This document shows, piece by piece, positions 47,078 through 60,300 of a DNA stretch of 64,000 nucleotides. How positions within the stretch are numbered: position 1 is the first letter of the stretch; each line of letters starts with the position of its first letter. This DNA is from Membranipora membranacea. Its lineage: Eukaryota > Bryozoa > Gymnolaemata > Cheilostomatida > Membraniporidae. Position numbers and translations under genes: made by a program. Location: contig OU612073.1 in NCBI GenBank assembly GCA_914767715.1, positions 25,234,001 through 25,298,000 on the forward strand, written 5' to 3'. The notes below the pieces were generated by a model, which saw nothing but the letters and a program-made list of their open reading frames with translations, was not told the origin of the DNA and ran no database searches.

Positions 47078-50000
47078 TTATTTAGAGCAGACAACACAAG
47101 TTAACTGTCTGTCTTCATAGTACGGAGGGCAATGTCCTATTGTACCATCAGTGGTGCAGTCAGGTTTAACGAAGTAGAACAATGCTCCATTGTTATTAGC
47201 TCCTAATCCTGATATATATTCAGGTGACATATCTACGCATTCATAGGTTGTGTCGTGATTATGTGAAGCATAGCCTGCCATCAGATATCCTGTTTATCAA
47301 AGAGAAACTATAAATTATTTATACAAACACATTAATATCTGATGATGGGATAACCTGATAATATAATTATCACGCTGAGCTTCACGGCACATACAAGATA
47401 AAACCTGCCAAATATACACACAATTAAAGTATATAGGCAGATTCGAAGTGAATAAAATTCTTCTGTTAAGAATGGAAAACTCAAAAGATGAGATATAATA
47501 CTGAAGTATCTGAGTAGTGAGACAGACAGTGATAATTCTACATACCTTCATATTCTTTAGTCCAGCCAGATGGGCAGGTTCTCCTAGCTGGGTACATCAT
47601 ATTAACTGATCTGGTAGTCAAACACTGAGCGCATGGTACATTCTGATTATTGATGTAATCTGGGAAAAGTCCGATCACGTATGACTCATACTCAGCACCT
47701 GAGATTACACTGTATCCTCCACCAGGATTGTACGAGTTGTACTCTGGCTGAAGAGGGAGACATTGGAAATTAACTCCTCCTCCAATGCTATGATAGAAGC
47801 CGCCAGCAGCAAAACCTTCAAATTTAAATATCAGATCAAGATTAATACTCTTTTTAATGGGGTTATGCTTTTCAGAGTAATCTCCCTTGAATATATACAG
47901 ATGAGACCATACTTTTGCAGAGTTTTGTATAAGCCATAAAGAACGCAGATGACACCTTTTGCTGTAAAAAGTCCTTGGTTTGAGCTAACTGAAATTGATC
48001 TATTTATTCGTTAATCCAAAAATTTGACCAATATGCCGAAATAAAAGTCTCCGAAAATCTTAATTTTTAGTACAATTGAAATTAAATAATAATATACTAA
48101 AATACAAAAACTTGATCAAACACAATGAAATTCGGTGTGAGGAAGGGTGGTGTCTTGAAATACACAGCTAAATTTATTTTGCAAAAAAATACATATATAT
48201 ATTAAGTTATTGTATTAAATATAGAAATGCTATGATAGAAACCGCCAGCAGCAAAACCTTGAATTAATATAAGCACTGTTTATTTTGTTTGATATAGAAA
48301 CCATTTCAAATGGTATAATCATGAGGTTGAATAGAACATCCGAAACATTTGTGTTTGGAGTTCAATCGAAATCACGATCCAAGTGAACACTTATATACCT
48401 AATGATAATTCCTGCCTCTTGTACAACCCTGATTGCCTCTCCGTATTTAAATCATCTCACTAAAATCAAGAATGGTTATCCCCTTGATATAGTCTATAGC
48501 AAGTATTTTGAATACAAAAAAGAAAGGCTCTTACCTTGATATACAAGAGAAGCATTTCCAGGACATGATGTTCGTCCCCATCTTATGTAGACTGAAGCTG
48601 ATTCGGATGAGGAACCAGGAGAACCAGGGCTCCCAGGAGATCCAACTGCTCCAGGTGTTCCTTTAGTACCAGGTGATCCAGGGGTACCAGAGGATCCCTG
48701 TGGACCTTGAGGGCCGGGGCTTCCATCAGCACCATCATTACCTGGTAAGCCATCTCTACCTGAAGTTGAAATTGAAGTTATTTGCTACTTTCTAGCCCTC
48801 AAATATTCAGGCTGAAGATTAATTATCACGCGCCGTCTTTCTCAGTGAGAATATGTCATAAGTTTAGAGACAGGTCTATTCATACGAGAAGGTCACTATG
48901 TTGCCCTCAGACTCTGGTCTTACCTTTTGTTGAGTTGCCAGGGATCCCAGGGGTTCCTCTGTCACCTGGTGGGCCTTGAGGACCAGGGTTGCTGTCAGCT
49001 CCATCTCTTCCTTGTAAACCATCTCTACCTTAAAATACAATGTTAAACAAGTATGGTTAAATTTTAAAAAGTTTGTAGACCTGGCAACAGCTTTAAGTAT
49101 AACTGAACATCAAGCATTTTGTTCAAAGTATTGATCATGCATAACAGTGATGAATCATCTTTGATTAATCCACAGCTATATAATAGTAAGTTTGGGGGCG
49201 TTTGACCTTGACACTGATGTTACTCACCATCTTTACCATCTTTACCATCTTTACCATCTCGTCCGTTTACTCCATTTACTCCATCCTTGCATCTCTTACT
49301 GAGAATTGGCAACAACTCTACAAAACATAGTTAAGTGCTATACAACAAGTGTAAAGATAGATTATCCTAAGACATACACACAGAGGCTCATCATCTACAG
49401 TCATAGCATAGGAAGGAATCTTTGTCTCAGAAAAAAAGGTGGGCAGGGAGCTTCGTCTGTTAAATGGAATGTATAGAAGTGCGAAGTAATCCGAAATACA
49501 GTATCAATAATCATGTTCAAGTGATCTTTCATGACATTACTTTACAGTTCACATCCAACTAAATTTTATATCATATGCTACTCAATTTTTCATGATCAGC
49601 TAATACAAGGTAAGATAGAAAGTTGTCTGCCCATGTTTATAAAGGGGACAACTTCAAAAATGTATAACAACAACAAGCGAGGGAGTTTTTTTACACATTT
49701 TATTGGCAGCTATAGTCTTTATATTCTGGAGAGCAACTGGCATTAATTTAGTCTTTGAAGCTCATCTCAACTGTGCTTCATACTGTTCGCACCAGCTTAT
49801 CCTGACGACTTTGCCTCACCTCCCTCGGTGGGCCCTTTTACAGGATTATCCATGGTAATTTTAAGCTGCTAGGCCTCTGAAATCTTATTTTGCAAGCCAT
49901 TAGATTCTACATACCATGTAAGGACAAACCACTCAGTAAGTCATCGTTAGAGTCGCGCTCCCCTGACTCTGGAGCTTCTCTCTTGGTGATAACATGATCT

Positions 50001-50667
50001 GAAGATTTATCTTTACCACGGGAAGCTCCATGATCCACATCGCCAACATCTGCTAACTGGTACAAAATAAAATTCATAACTCCAGAGTTCAGATCAAGCA
50101 GGGAGTTCATCCTTGATTCAAGTTAAAATTACTGTGGTAGCTGCACTAATACACCGATTATTCTGACTCACTCTGCTATATTAATAACTTCTATTTCCCT
50201 CTGCGTAGCAGTCATATGACCCAAACCTAGTGATCTAGACAGTCAATAGTTGCAATAGAATTATTGCTCTTGCAAAAAAGTCAAACAAAAACATTATTCA
50301 TGAGAAGATTCATTCTGATTGAATCACAACTAACAATGGCCAACAATGAGTTTGGGGTTTCTTGGTTAGCCTCGTGGTTATACCCTTTGCACTTTCCTTA
50401 TTGCCAGATTAAATAGCAGAATAAACTAACATTGAGCAGAGCCTGTGCGAGCAAGTCTCTCGTCTCCTGGAGATCAGATTTTATAGTTTGATGTTCCTCA
50501 ATCAACGAGTTAATGATCTCTTGTTGTTGGGAGGCCATATCCTGCATTCCTCTGATAACATTTGGAAGATCCTCAACTTGGCTAGATGTTTTTGAGGAAG
50601 GTAGGCTGCCTGCCTCAGTGATAACGGATATCAGGCTCACCACATACACTAATACAACACACTTCAT
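47078..50667 (-). CDS. Short-chain collagen, spongin / collagen C4 type (copy B)
   Basis: Seven exons: 50667-50431, 50056-49915, 49317-49228, 49028-48924, 48759-48535, 47815-47546 and 47289-47078. The sum is 1281 bp, so 426 residues, in one frame. The ATG at 50667 opens a signal peptide ([19 protein letters not shown]). A Gln/Glu-rich coiled-coil segment follows ([20 protein letters not shown]), then a Ser/Asp-rich linker with KREAPE. A short Cys-containing lead ([11 protein letters not shown]) precedes Gly-X-Y stretches: [26 protein letters not shown], and a long run ending [20 protein letters not shown]. The globular tail is nearly the same as copy A and keeps the final TCVVC motif. The first exons differ from copy A in sequence but share phase (0, then 1) and design, so both descend from one gene. 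Secreted matrix protein by homology. Confidence 0.88.
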
Positions 50668-50852
50668 AGTTCTGGAAAATAAAATTTAGACAATTCTCAA
50701 CAGACAATTTTGCAGAATTGTGAGTATAGTTATGATCAAAACAATTTACTTTCTAGGTTTTTCCAATACGATGGTTATTTATAGAACGTCTTCTGATCAC
50801 TAAATTAAAATATTGAGGATGAGCCAACAACAAGGAAAACTAGGTGAAACAC

Positions 50853-51280
50853 CCTGAGCACAGGGGCGTATATTCTAAAAAATTTCACTCACTGACTTTT
50901 TAGAGACGAGCATAATGATCGGGCACAGCCCGATCCACACGCCGTAGGCGTGGCGGGGAGGGTGTGGGAGGGCGCAAGCGCCCTCCCACACGGAAATCTT
51001 TGCATTTCGGTAGCAAAATAGTGCAAGCAGAGAGGTATTTCAATAGCTCACTGAGCTGTTGGGTACTTTCAGAAAACAACTCAATAGCAGTAGAAGATTA
51101 CGGTAAAAATGCTCCAGTTATAAAGCATTAATTTGAAAAAAAAACTGACCTCGATGGGATTCGAACCCACAACAATCTTTTAAACAGTGATTAATAGGCA
51201 GACGTTCTACACACTGAGCTATTCAGCCACTCACGGAATACCGTGGGCCGTGAGTGCTAATATACGCCACTGCCTGAGCA
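50853..51280. mobile_element. 412-bp hAT-type MITE with tRNA-like insert and three hairpins
   Basis: Terminal inverted repeats CAGGGGCGTATATT (50861-50874) and AATATACGCCACTG (51259-51272) match at 13 of 14 positions. They are flanked by the same 8-mer CCTGAGCA (50853-50860 and 51273-51280). An 8-bp duplication and CAGNGG ends are typical of hAT elements. Inside are three consecutive hairpins (50917-50935, about 50938-50953, 50962-50991). On the minus strand there is a tRNA-like stretch with box A near 51216 and box B GGTTCGAATCC at 51167-51157. No transposase is encoded, so movement would need one in trans. Confidence 0.85.
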
Positions 51281-52260
51281 TATATGCATATACATGTATG
51301 AAAATAATGGTGAGATGAAATGAAAAGTTCTATACAATACAATACACAATAATTATAGAGAGGAAATATAAAACATCTCAGTTCACTAATGGTAGGACTT
51401 TAATTCAAATGATCACAACTCACCTAATTCCCATCACCCCAGAAAATCGGACTGTTAACTGCACAGTTGCTGAATTTAGAATGGTCTTTTTGAGCTTAAC
51501 ACAATCAATTTATACAACGAAACAACAATCGAAACTGGTCATCATTTAAATCATATACTTATCATAAACACAAACAGGAAGTATCAGAGGTCACAAAGGT
51601 CACAAAGGTCACAGGCATAGCTGATAAAATATCTGAATAATATGATACAATGTCTAAATAAGAGGCAATCCATGTCTTTGTTCAGTCATTTTATGCTTTG
51701 CTTCATTGAATCTGTCAGTTTAACTAATCAACATATAAATCCTCTATATCTACACCTGCTTATTGTTTAACTCAAATATATTACTATGGGGGGACGGTGG
51801 GCAAGAGTCGGGGGGGGGGGGGGGGGTACTGACTAATTAATATGTGTTTTAATGTTATAATACTCTAAAATATGGTATGATCAGTAACTGAGAGGAGATG
51901 ATCTAACATGGCTGACAGACCAGGGTACAGCCTGCAGGCCCTGCTTCAGAAATAAAGTCATAAAGGTCTCCTACATGTCTCCAAAAAAATGTTTAGTCAA
52001 CCGGGTGGGTGTTGTGATATATGTAGATGGCCTTGTTAGATAGAATATTGTTAATGTTTAATTCAACTGTGTGGAGCTGTTGCATGTGGAACCCACCATA
52101 ACCGTGAACAAGTTTGATCCAAATTGCCAGCAGTTCGGTCATTCCAAATCTACTGGTAAGCCGCGGTGTCTCAAACCGTAAAACTACTGGTAAGCCGCCG
52201 CGGTGTCTCAAACTGTAAATGCAGCAAATTGGATCACGCTTGATCTACCATTACCTGAGC
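51281..52260. other. No gene seen; poly-G run
   Basis: AT-rich sequence with a run of about 16 G near 51811-51826 and a repeated CACAAAGGT motif near 51590-51611. No coding exon recognised. Confidence 0.45.
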
Positions 52261-55200
52261 TATACAGCGTGTATCGACCTTCGACCTATCACCCATTTCT
52301 GGTGTATCGACCTATCACCCATTTCTGGTATATCGACCTATCACCCATTTCTGGTATACAGCGTGTATCGACCTATCACCCATTTCTGGTATAACGACCT
52401 ATCACCTATTTCTGGTATATCGACCTATCACCCATTTCTAGTATATCGACCTATCACCCATTTCTGGTGTATCGACCTATCACCCATTTCTGGTATATCT
52501 ACCTATCACCCATTTCTGGTATATCGACCTATCACCCATTTCTGGTGTATCGACCTATCACCCATTTCTGGTATATCGACCTATCACCCATTTCTGGTAT
52601 ATCGACCTATCACCCATTTCTGGTGTATCGACCTATCACCCATTTCTGGTGTATCGACCTATCACCCATTTCTGGTATACAGCGTGTATCGACCTATCAC
52701 CCATTTCTGGTATATCGATCTATCACCCATTTCTGGTGTATCAACCTATCACCCATTTCTGGTATATCGACCTATCACCCATTTCTGGTATATCGACCTA
52801 TCACCCATTTCTGGTATATCGATCTATCACCCATTTCTGGTATATCGACCTATCACCCATTTCTGGTATATCGACCTATCACCCATTTCTAGTATATCGA
52901 CCTATCACCCATTTCTGGTATACAGCGTGTATCAACCTATCACCCATTTCTGGTGTATCGACCTATCACCCATTTCTGGTATATCGACCTATCACCCATT
53001 TCTGGTATATCGACCTATCACCCATTTCTGGTATATCGACCTATCACCCATTTCTGGTATATCGACCTATCACCCATTTCTGGTATATCGACCTATCACC
53101 CATTTCTGGTGTATCGACCTATCACCCATTTCTGGTATATCGACCTATCACCCATTTCTGGTATATCGACCTATCACCCATTTCTGGTATATCGACCTAT
53201 CACCCATTTCTGGTATACAGCGTGTATCGACCTATCACCCATTTCTGGTATAACGACCTATCACCCATTTCTGGTATATCGACCTATCACCCATTTCTAG
53301 TATATCGACCTATCACCCATTTCTGGTATACAGCGTGTATCGACCTATCACCCATTTCTGGTGTATCGACCTATCACCCATTTCTGGTATATCGACCTAT
53401 CACCCATTTCTGGTATATCGACCTATCACCCATTTCTGGTATACAGCGTGTATCGACCTATCACCCATTTCTGGTATATCGACCTATCACCCATTTCTGG
53501 TATATCGACCTATCACCCATTTCTAGTATATCGACCTATCACCCATTTCTGGTATACAGCGTGTATCGACCTATCACCCATTTCTGGTGTATCGACCTAT
53601 CACCCATTTCTGGTATATCGACCTATCACCCATTTCTGGTATATCGACCTATCACCCATTTCTGGTATATCGACCTATCACCCATTTCTGGTATATCGAC
53701 CTATCACCCATTTCTGGTATATCGACCTATCACCCATTTCTGGTATACAGCGTGTATCGATCTATCACCCATTTCTGGTATATCGACCTATCACCCATTT
53801 CTGGTATATCGATCTATCACCCATTTCTGGTATATCGACCTATCACCCATTTCTGGTATACAGCGTGTATCGACCTATCACCCATTTCTGGTGTATCGAC
53901 CTATCACCCATTTCTGGTATATCGACCTATCACCCATTTCTGGTATATCGATCTATCACCCATTTCTGGTATATCGACCTATCACCCATTTCTGGTATAT
54001 CGACCTATCACCCATTTCTGGTGTATCGACCTATCACCCATTTCTGGTGTATCGACCTATCACCCATTTCTGGTATATCGACCTATCACCCATTTCTGGT
54101 GTATCGACCTATCACCCATTTCTGGTATATCGACCTATCACCCATTTCTGGTATATCGACCTATCACCCATTTCTGGTGTATCGACCTATCACCCATTTC
54201 TGGTGTATCGACCTATCACCCATTTCTGGTATACAGCGTGTATCGACCTATCACCCATTTCTGGTATATCGACCTATCACCCATTTCTGGTGTATCGACC
54301 TATCACCCATTTCTGGTATATCGACCTATCACCCATTTCTGGTATATCGACCTATCACCCATTTCTGGTATATCGATCTATCACCCATTTCTGGTATATC
54401 GACCTATCACCCATTTCTGGTATATCGACCTATCACCCATTTCTGGTATACAGCGTGTATCGACCTATCACCCATTTCTGGTGTATCGACCTATCACCCA
54501 TTTCTGGTATATCGACCTATCACCCATTTCTGGTATATCGACCTATCACCCATTTCTGGTATATCGACCTATCACCCATTTCTGGTATACAGCGTGTATC
54601 GACCTATCACCCATTTCTGGTGTATCGACCTATCACCCATTTCTGGTATATCGACCTATCACCCATTTCTGGTATATCGACCTATCACCCATTTCTGGTA
54701 TATCGACCTATCACCCATTTCTGGTATACAGCGTGTATCGACCTATCACCCATTTCTGGTATATCGACCTATCACCCATTTCTGGTATACAGCGTGTATC
54801 GACCTATCACCCATTTCTGGTATATCGACCTATCACCCATTTCTGGTATATCGACCTATCACCCATTTCTGGTATACAGCGTGTATCGACCTATCACCCA
54901 TTTCTGGTATATCGACCTTACACCCATTTCTGGTATATCGACCTATCACCCATTTCTGGTATACAGCGTGTATCGACCTATCACCCATTTCTGGTATATC
55001 GACCTTAAACCCATTTCTGGTATATCGACCTATCACCCATTTCTGGTATATCGACCTTACACCCATTTCTGGTATATCGACCTATCACCCATTTCTGGTA
55101 TATCGACCTATCACCCATTTCTGGTATATCGACCTATCACCCATTTCTGGTATATCGACCTTACACCCATTTCTGGTATATCGACCTATCACCCATTTCT

Positions 55201-56473
55201 GGTATATCGACCTATCACCCATTTCTGGTATATCGACCTTACACCCATTTCTGGTATACAGCGTGTATCGACCTATCACCCATTTCTGGTATATCGACCT
55301 TACACCCATTTCTGGTATATCGACCTATCACCCATTTCTGGTATATCGACCTATCACCCATTTCTGGTATATCGACCTATCACCCATTTCTGGTATATCG
55401 ACCTATCACCCATTTCTGGTATATCGACCTATCACCCATATCTGGTATTTCGACCTATCACCCATTTCTGGTATACAGCGTGTATCGACCTATCACCCAT
55501 TTCTGGTATATCGACCTATCACCCATTTCTGGTGTATCGACCTATCACCCATTTCTGGTATATCGACCTATCACCCATTTCTGGTATACAGCGTGTATCG
55601 ACCTATCACCCATTTCTGGTATATCGACCTTACACCCATTTCTGGTATATCGACCTATCACCCATTTCTGGTATATCGACCTATCACCCATTTCTGGTAT
55701 ATCGACCTTACACCCATTTCTGGTATATCGACCTATCACCCATTTCTGGTATATCTACCTATCACCCATATCTGTATATCGACCCATCACCCATTTCTGG
55801 TATACAGCGTGTATCGACCTGTCACCCATTTCTGGTATATCTACCTATCACCCATTTCTGGTATATCGACCTATCACCCATTTCTGGTATATCGACCTAT
55901 CACCCATTTCTGGTATATCGACCTATCACCCATTTCTGGTATATCTACCTATCACCCATTTCTGGTATATCGACCTATCACCCATTTCTGGTATATCGAC
56001 CTATCACCCATATCTGGTATATCGACCCATCACCCATTTCTGGTATACAGCGTGTATCGACCTATCACCCATTTCTGGTATATCTACCTATCACCCATTT
56101 CTGGTATATCGATCTATCACCCATTTCTGGTATATCTACCTATCACCCATATCTGGTATATCGACCTATCACCCATTTCTGGTATATCTACCTATCACCC
56201 ATTTCTGGTATATCGATCTATCACCCATATCTGGTATATCTACCTATCACCCATATCTGGTATATCGACCTATCACCCATTTCTGGTATATCGATCTATC
56301 ACCCATTTCTGGTATATCTACCTATCACCCATATCTGGTATATCTACCTATCACCCATATCTGGTATATCGACCTATCACCCATTTCTGGTATATCGACC
56401 TATCACCCATTTCTGGTATATCTACCTATCACCCATATCTGGTATATCGATCTATCACCCATTTCTGGTATAT
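52261..56473. repeat. 4.2-kb minisatellite, 26-bp unit, roughly 150 copies
   Basis: The unit is GTATATCGACCTATCACCC plus ATTTCTG. Every several units a 9-bp insert (ACAGCGTGT within GTATACAGCGTGTATC) gives a 35-bp variant. Point variants (GTGTATC, TCGATC, TCTACC, CCTTACACCC, CATATCTG) cluster: TTACACC units at 54910-55740, TCTACC and CATATC units from 55750 to the end. Because 26 and 35 both leave remainder 2 on division by 3, the reading cycles through all frames. The array is therefore stop-free in all three forward frames, which yields long but meaningless proteins (YRPITHFWYIDLSPISGIS). Confidence 0.95.
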
Positions 56474-57258
56474 TGTTTATTTAGGTACTGTGAGGAATGG
56501 ATTAGTTTAATAATTCTATACTTTTTAGTTACAATGTACATAAGTCAAATGCACTTCTCTCTTGTAGTATATAACAGTCGGTATCGACTCAGCGCTTACC
56601 AAGAGATAAGAAACAGCTAGATTGAGTAAGAGTTATACGTGATCCTCGATCCTCTGCACAGCTTGTACGGCTGCTGACATTCATGTTGCCACTCTGAACT
56701 TAATACTGCAGAGCAGAAGAGGTTGTGTACTCTTGCAACGAGTTAATAAGCCAGTCGGAATGACATTCTCATAAAGAGAAAGCAGATCTAGTCAATATCG
56801 ATGAGTCGCTATCATTCATCCAATAAGTAAGTTTGGCAAGACATTTAAATAACCATGTAGCTGACTCTGACAAACGACCGAGTGTTAGTTATCTCTCTGA
56901 CAGTAGCCTGGGACAAAAAATAATAATCAGAATAACGCAAAAAACCCTCCATATTTGTTAAGATAATAATTGTGGTGTATTGATCTCATAAAGTCCATAT
57001 GATACATTGTGCTTCTGGGAAATAAATAATAGATATGCCACTGGCTTCTTCTGTGGTGAAAAGGCAAACCGTACAACTAAGAAAACACGGTGAACAAAAT
57101 AGAGATATGGATTGCATAAGGTAATTGCATCAAGCTTAAACGCTTGAAAACCATCGAGTATCTGACTCAAGTAACATCGTAGATTTCTCGAGATTATTGT
57201 CTGAACAGATGGCAGGTAGGTTACACTGTCAGGGTGCTGACTGTCAGGGTGCTGACTG
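56474..57258. other. Intergenic / 3' UTR region of the mannosidase
   Basis: It lies between the minisatellite and the stop codon of the mannosidase and should carry its 3' UTR. No other gene recognised. Confidence 0.45.
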
Positions 57259-57399
57259 TCAGGGTGCTGACTTATGGATGGGTAGCAGATGGGCCTCAGT
57301 GTTTATCACCCATTTATCAAAAGGGAATATATTTTTATCCGCGAATAAGAGATAAAAGTATTTTAGAGTCTCTCCGAGCCAGAAACTCTCCATATTGTC
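57259..57399 (-). CDS. MAN1B1: Last exon of the GH47 mannosidase, stop codon in a 15-bp repeat
   Basis: After the acceptor TTTTGTAG the exon reads [19 protein letters not shown], then [11 protein letters not shown] and LLPIHKSAP before TGA. This is the expected C-terminal end of GH47. It joins in phase 0 to the exon ending at 58008 (VKIVPPACR). The stop lies in a triplicated 15-mer (CAGGGTGCTGACTGT, 57230-57272), and loss or gain of one unit would leave the stop unchanged. Confidence 0.9.
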   Translation of the reverse strand, partial: DNMESFWLGETLKYFYLLFADKNIFPFDKWVINTEAHLLPIHKSAP

Positions 57400-60300
57400 C
57401 TACAAAACAAAATATATACGGGGAATTAATTCTACATTCTACTTCTAGATGCTGACAGAATAACAAACTCCTGCTGGTTCTCAAGACGGACCCACAAATT
57501 TATACATAGTATCACTTGAAGGTTAATCTTTGTGTTTGCTGCCAGCCAGATGGTTCATGTGTTTATGTATCCTATTCTCAGTTAATGTAACATCTATATT
57601 TACACTGATGAGTAATGGGTAGTGACGAGACATGTAAGGATGACACATCAGGGCTGACACTTGGCACCCATTCTGAAGCGGAGTGTAATTTTTATCATAA
57701 CATAACACCTGAGAATCTTATTGGTTACCCCAACAGCAAATCACAAGCGGTCTACAGTAATTATCGACCCTAACGATGCCAACACCTCTGTCAATGTAAG
57801 TAATGTCACTAAACACAGTGATTCAGATAAGTGATATCCCAGTAGCCTGTCAATAAAAATCAGGAACTACATCAAACTGTAGCGTCACATGTCCCTTTGT
57901 GAGAATATGACTTTACCCGGAGATATATAATCAAACTATCCATACAAAGTACGATTACTGGTAGGCAGACTAAATCATCTCATCGAGGCGGGCAAAAGTA
58001 CACTTACCCGACAAGCAGGGGGGACAATCTTTACATTATTGAGTGAGCAGTATCCTCCGCCATCTACTTTGGAGTATTTTTCGAAAGACTGGAACATCTG
58101 CCAGCCCCAGTCCTGATATTTCCTATCACCAGTTATCCAGTATAAATAATATAGAGATTCTACAGTTTCTGGTCGCTGAAGGTTGTGTGCATCGGCTGGC
58201 TGTGTGAAGATAACTTGGTATTAGTGATTGGGGCTATTGATTATCGGTATTAGTGATATGACACTAAGAGACAGACCGAAGACAGCCTGTCTTGACAAGC
58301 TTGTCAAGACAGGCTGCCATTGTTATGAATCGAGTTGTGAGTTGAAAGTACAACTCAATACTTTGAAAGTGATGTTTTTGGGAATTTGTGATTGGCAATT
58401 TTGTTTAGCAGATTATGTAGTAGATGTGCCCCTAATCTGACGTAATGTGACCATAATAGCCAGCAGTTATTCAGCCTAGAATCTGAGACTGCTAGAGAAA
58501 TGCTTCACCTCACTAATAAGTCAAGGTTCGGGTCCTCACTGTCTGATAGCAGCATCGTCACTAAAAGTGATTATATATGTTTTGACAGTAGCAGCTGATA
58601 TTTGTGTTTACCTTGACTATGATATCGTCTTTACTTGAGGCTGCTGTAGAGAAGTAGGCGATCTCTGGACTCAGTCCGGAGGGCATCTTAGTGTACATCT
58701 CATTAAATGTGACCATCAGTGAGATGGCAGTGTCTAAGTGCTCCTTCGGTAAGCCGTGTACATGGCCGAGTGCAAACGTACCGGAGATAAAGGCTACTAA
58801 ATGGTCCTGGAAATTAAAATATCAGACATGTATTAGTATATAAGTATATGTATATAAGTATATGTACTTATATACATATACATATACATATTATACTCAT
58901 ACTTATTATGTATAAGTATAATATGTATATGTTGGCAAATAAAATATCTGCTGCTGATGAGACATGTGAGCTGATAAAAAATATGATATTAAAGTTATGG
59001 TAATAAAGTGTAAAAGAAAAAAATACTAAGACTGTTTCACAATTAAATAATTTGTTAAGAGAAGCTAATGCTCTGGCTAGAAAACAATTCTTTCTCAGAT
59101 TTTTTTTTATTTGGTTCTTGCATCAAGTAAAAAGTGAAATTCAGACAACTAAAAATAGGGCAGCAGTAGGGTCAACATAAGACCCCCCACAGAGCAGACC
59201 CCCCCCTCACAGAGCAGACCCCCCCACAGAGCAGAACCCCCCCCACAGAGCAGACCCCCCCAACAGAGCAGACCCCAACCTTCCAGAAAGACAGGACGGC
59301 TATGTCGCCTCCTCACCCATGAGCTCTGCATTCCGGAGGATAACTCCAATGGTATACATTGCCCGTTCCCATCTGCAGTTGGCGGTTCTCTTAGGTTGAA
59401 ATAAATTATTTGAGCGAGAGCATATTTAGGGGGCTCTTTCAACGTCAATTTTGTGGTTAAAATTGGCTTTTTGAAAATAAATTAAAAATCAGTATTTAAA
59501 TAGCATATTAATAGGTATAATTCACAGTTCTTCAAAATATGTAGTTAGATGACCCCCGAGGGGGAATTCTCAAGATAATTCTTAGAGCTGCTTTTTGTAG
59601 GGGGTAAATTTGGTTGTTATGATAATCCCGTAGATGAGGTGGGGTAGAAAAATGCATGAAAGACTGATCATGGATTTTTGATCAAAAATGGTCTGCTATA
59701 ACGCATCAGGAGCAAAGTGAAACTCTATTTTTGACAAAGTTCTGAAATATGGCACTTGTATCTTATGACATTATCGAGGGAAATTCCTCAAATCTTTGAT
59801 ACTTACTTGTTGTTTCCCATTTCTAAACAGAAGTTTTCAGGTTTCGGCACAAAGTTTGAAATAAAAATTGAAAAGTCTCTGTATAATTTAAAGTTAAGTT
59901 TATTTCCGAGACACCAATTTCAATGTGTTTCAAATTCGATTGCAATAATGTAGGTTCTGTACTGAAAATGTTGGTATCGTCTGCGAACAGAATTGAGAAA
60001 TTGGGGCTGCATGAACAAGGTCATTGATGAACAGACAAATAAGATCGGGCCAAATACAGAGCATTGTGGGACTGCTTACGAATGCCAAGATATGATTTCA
60101 GTAAAAGATAGGCATCATTGGTAGAGTTATGAAAAGAAAGGTTTTTATTAAAATTTCATGATTTGATTGTATCGAAGGCCTGACTAAAATCCGAAAATAC
60201 CCCATGAGTCATTTTGCTTTCGTAAAAGTTTGAGTAAAGTCGGCCCCAAAAGTTTCGATATTGCAGACGTTGTACTTCTTTTTTCTCTAAACCCCTATAG

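Noticed and set aside
52261-56473. CRISPR-like array
   Set aside because: Units are directly joined with no unique spacers, and the genome is eukaryotic.
52219-56620. Several very long plus-strand frames (up to 1323 codons)
   Set aside because: All are readings of one 26-bp minisatellite whose three frames encode the same cyclic peptide; no non-repeat domain follows.
59149-59448. Gly-rich minus-strand frame ([15 protein letters not shown])
   Set aside because: It is the translation of a C-rich minisatellite within a mannosidase intron.
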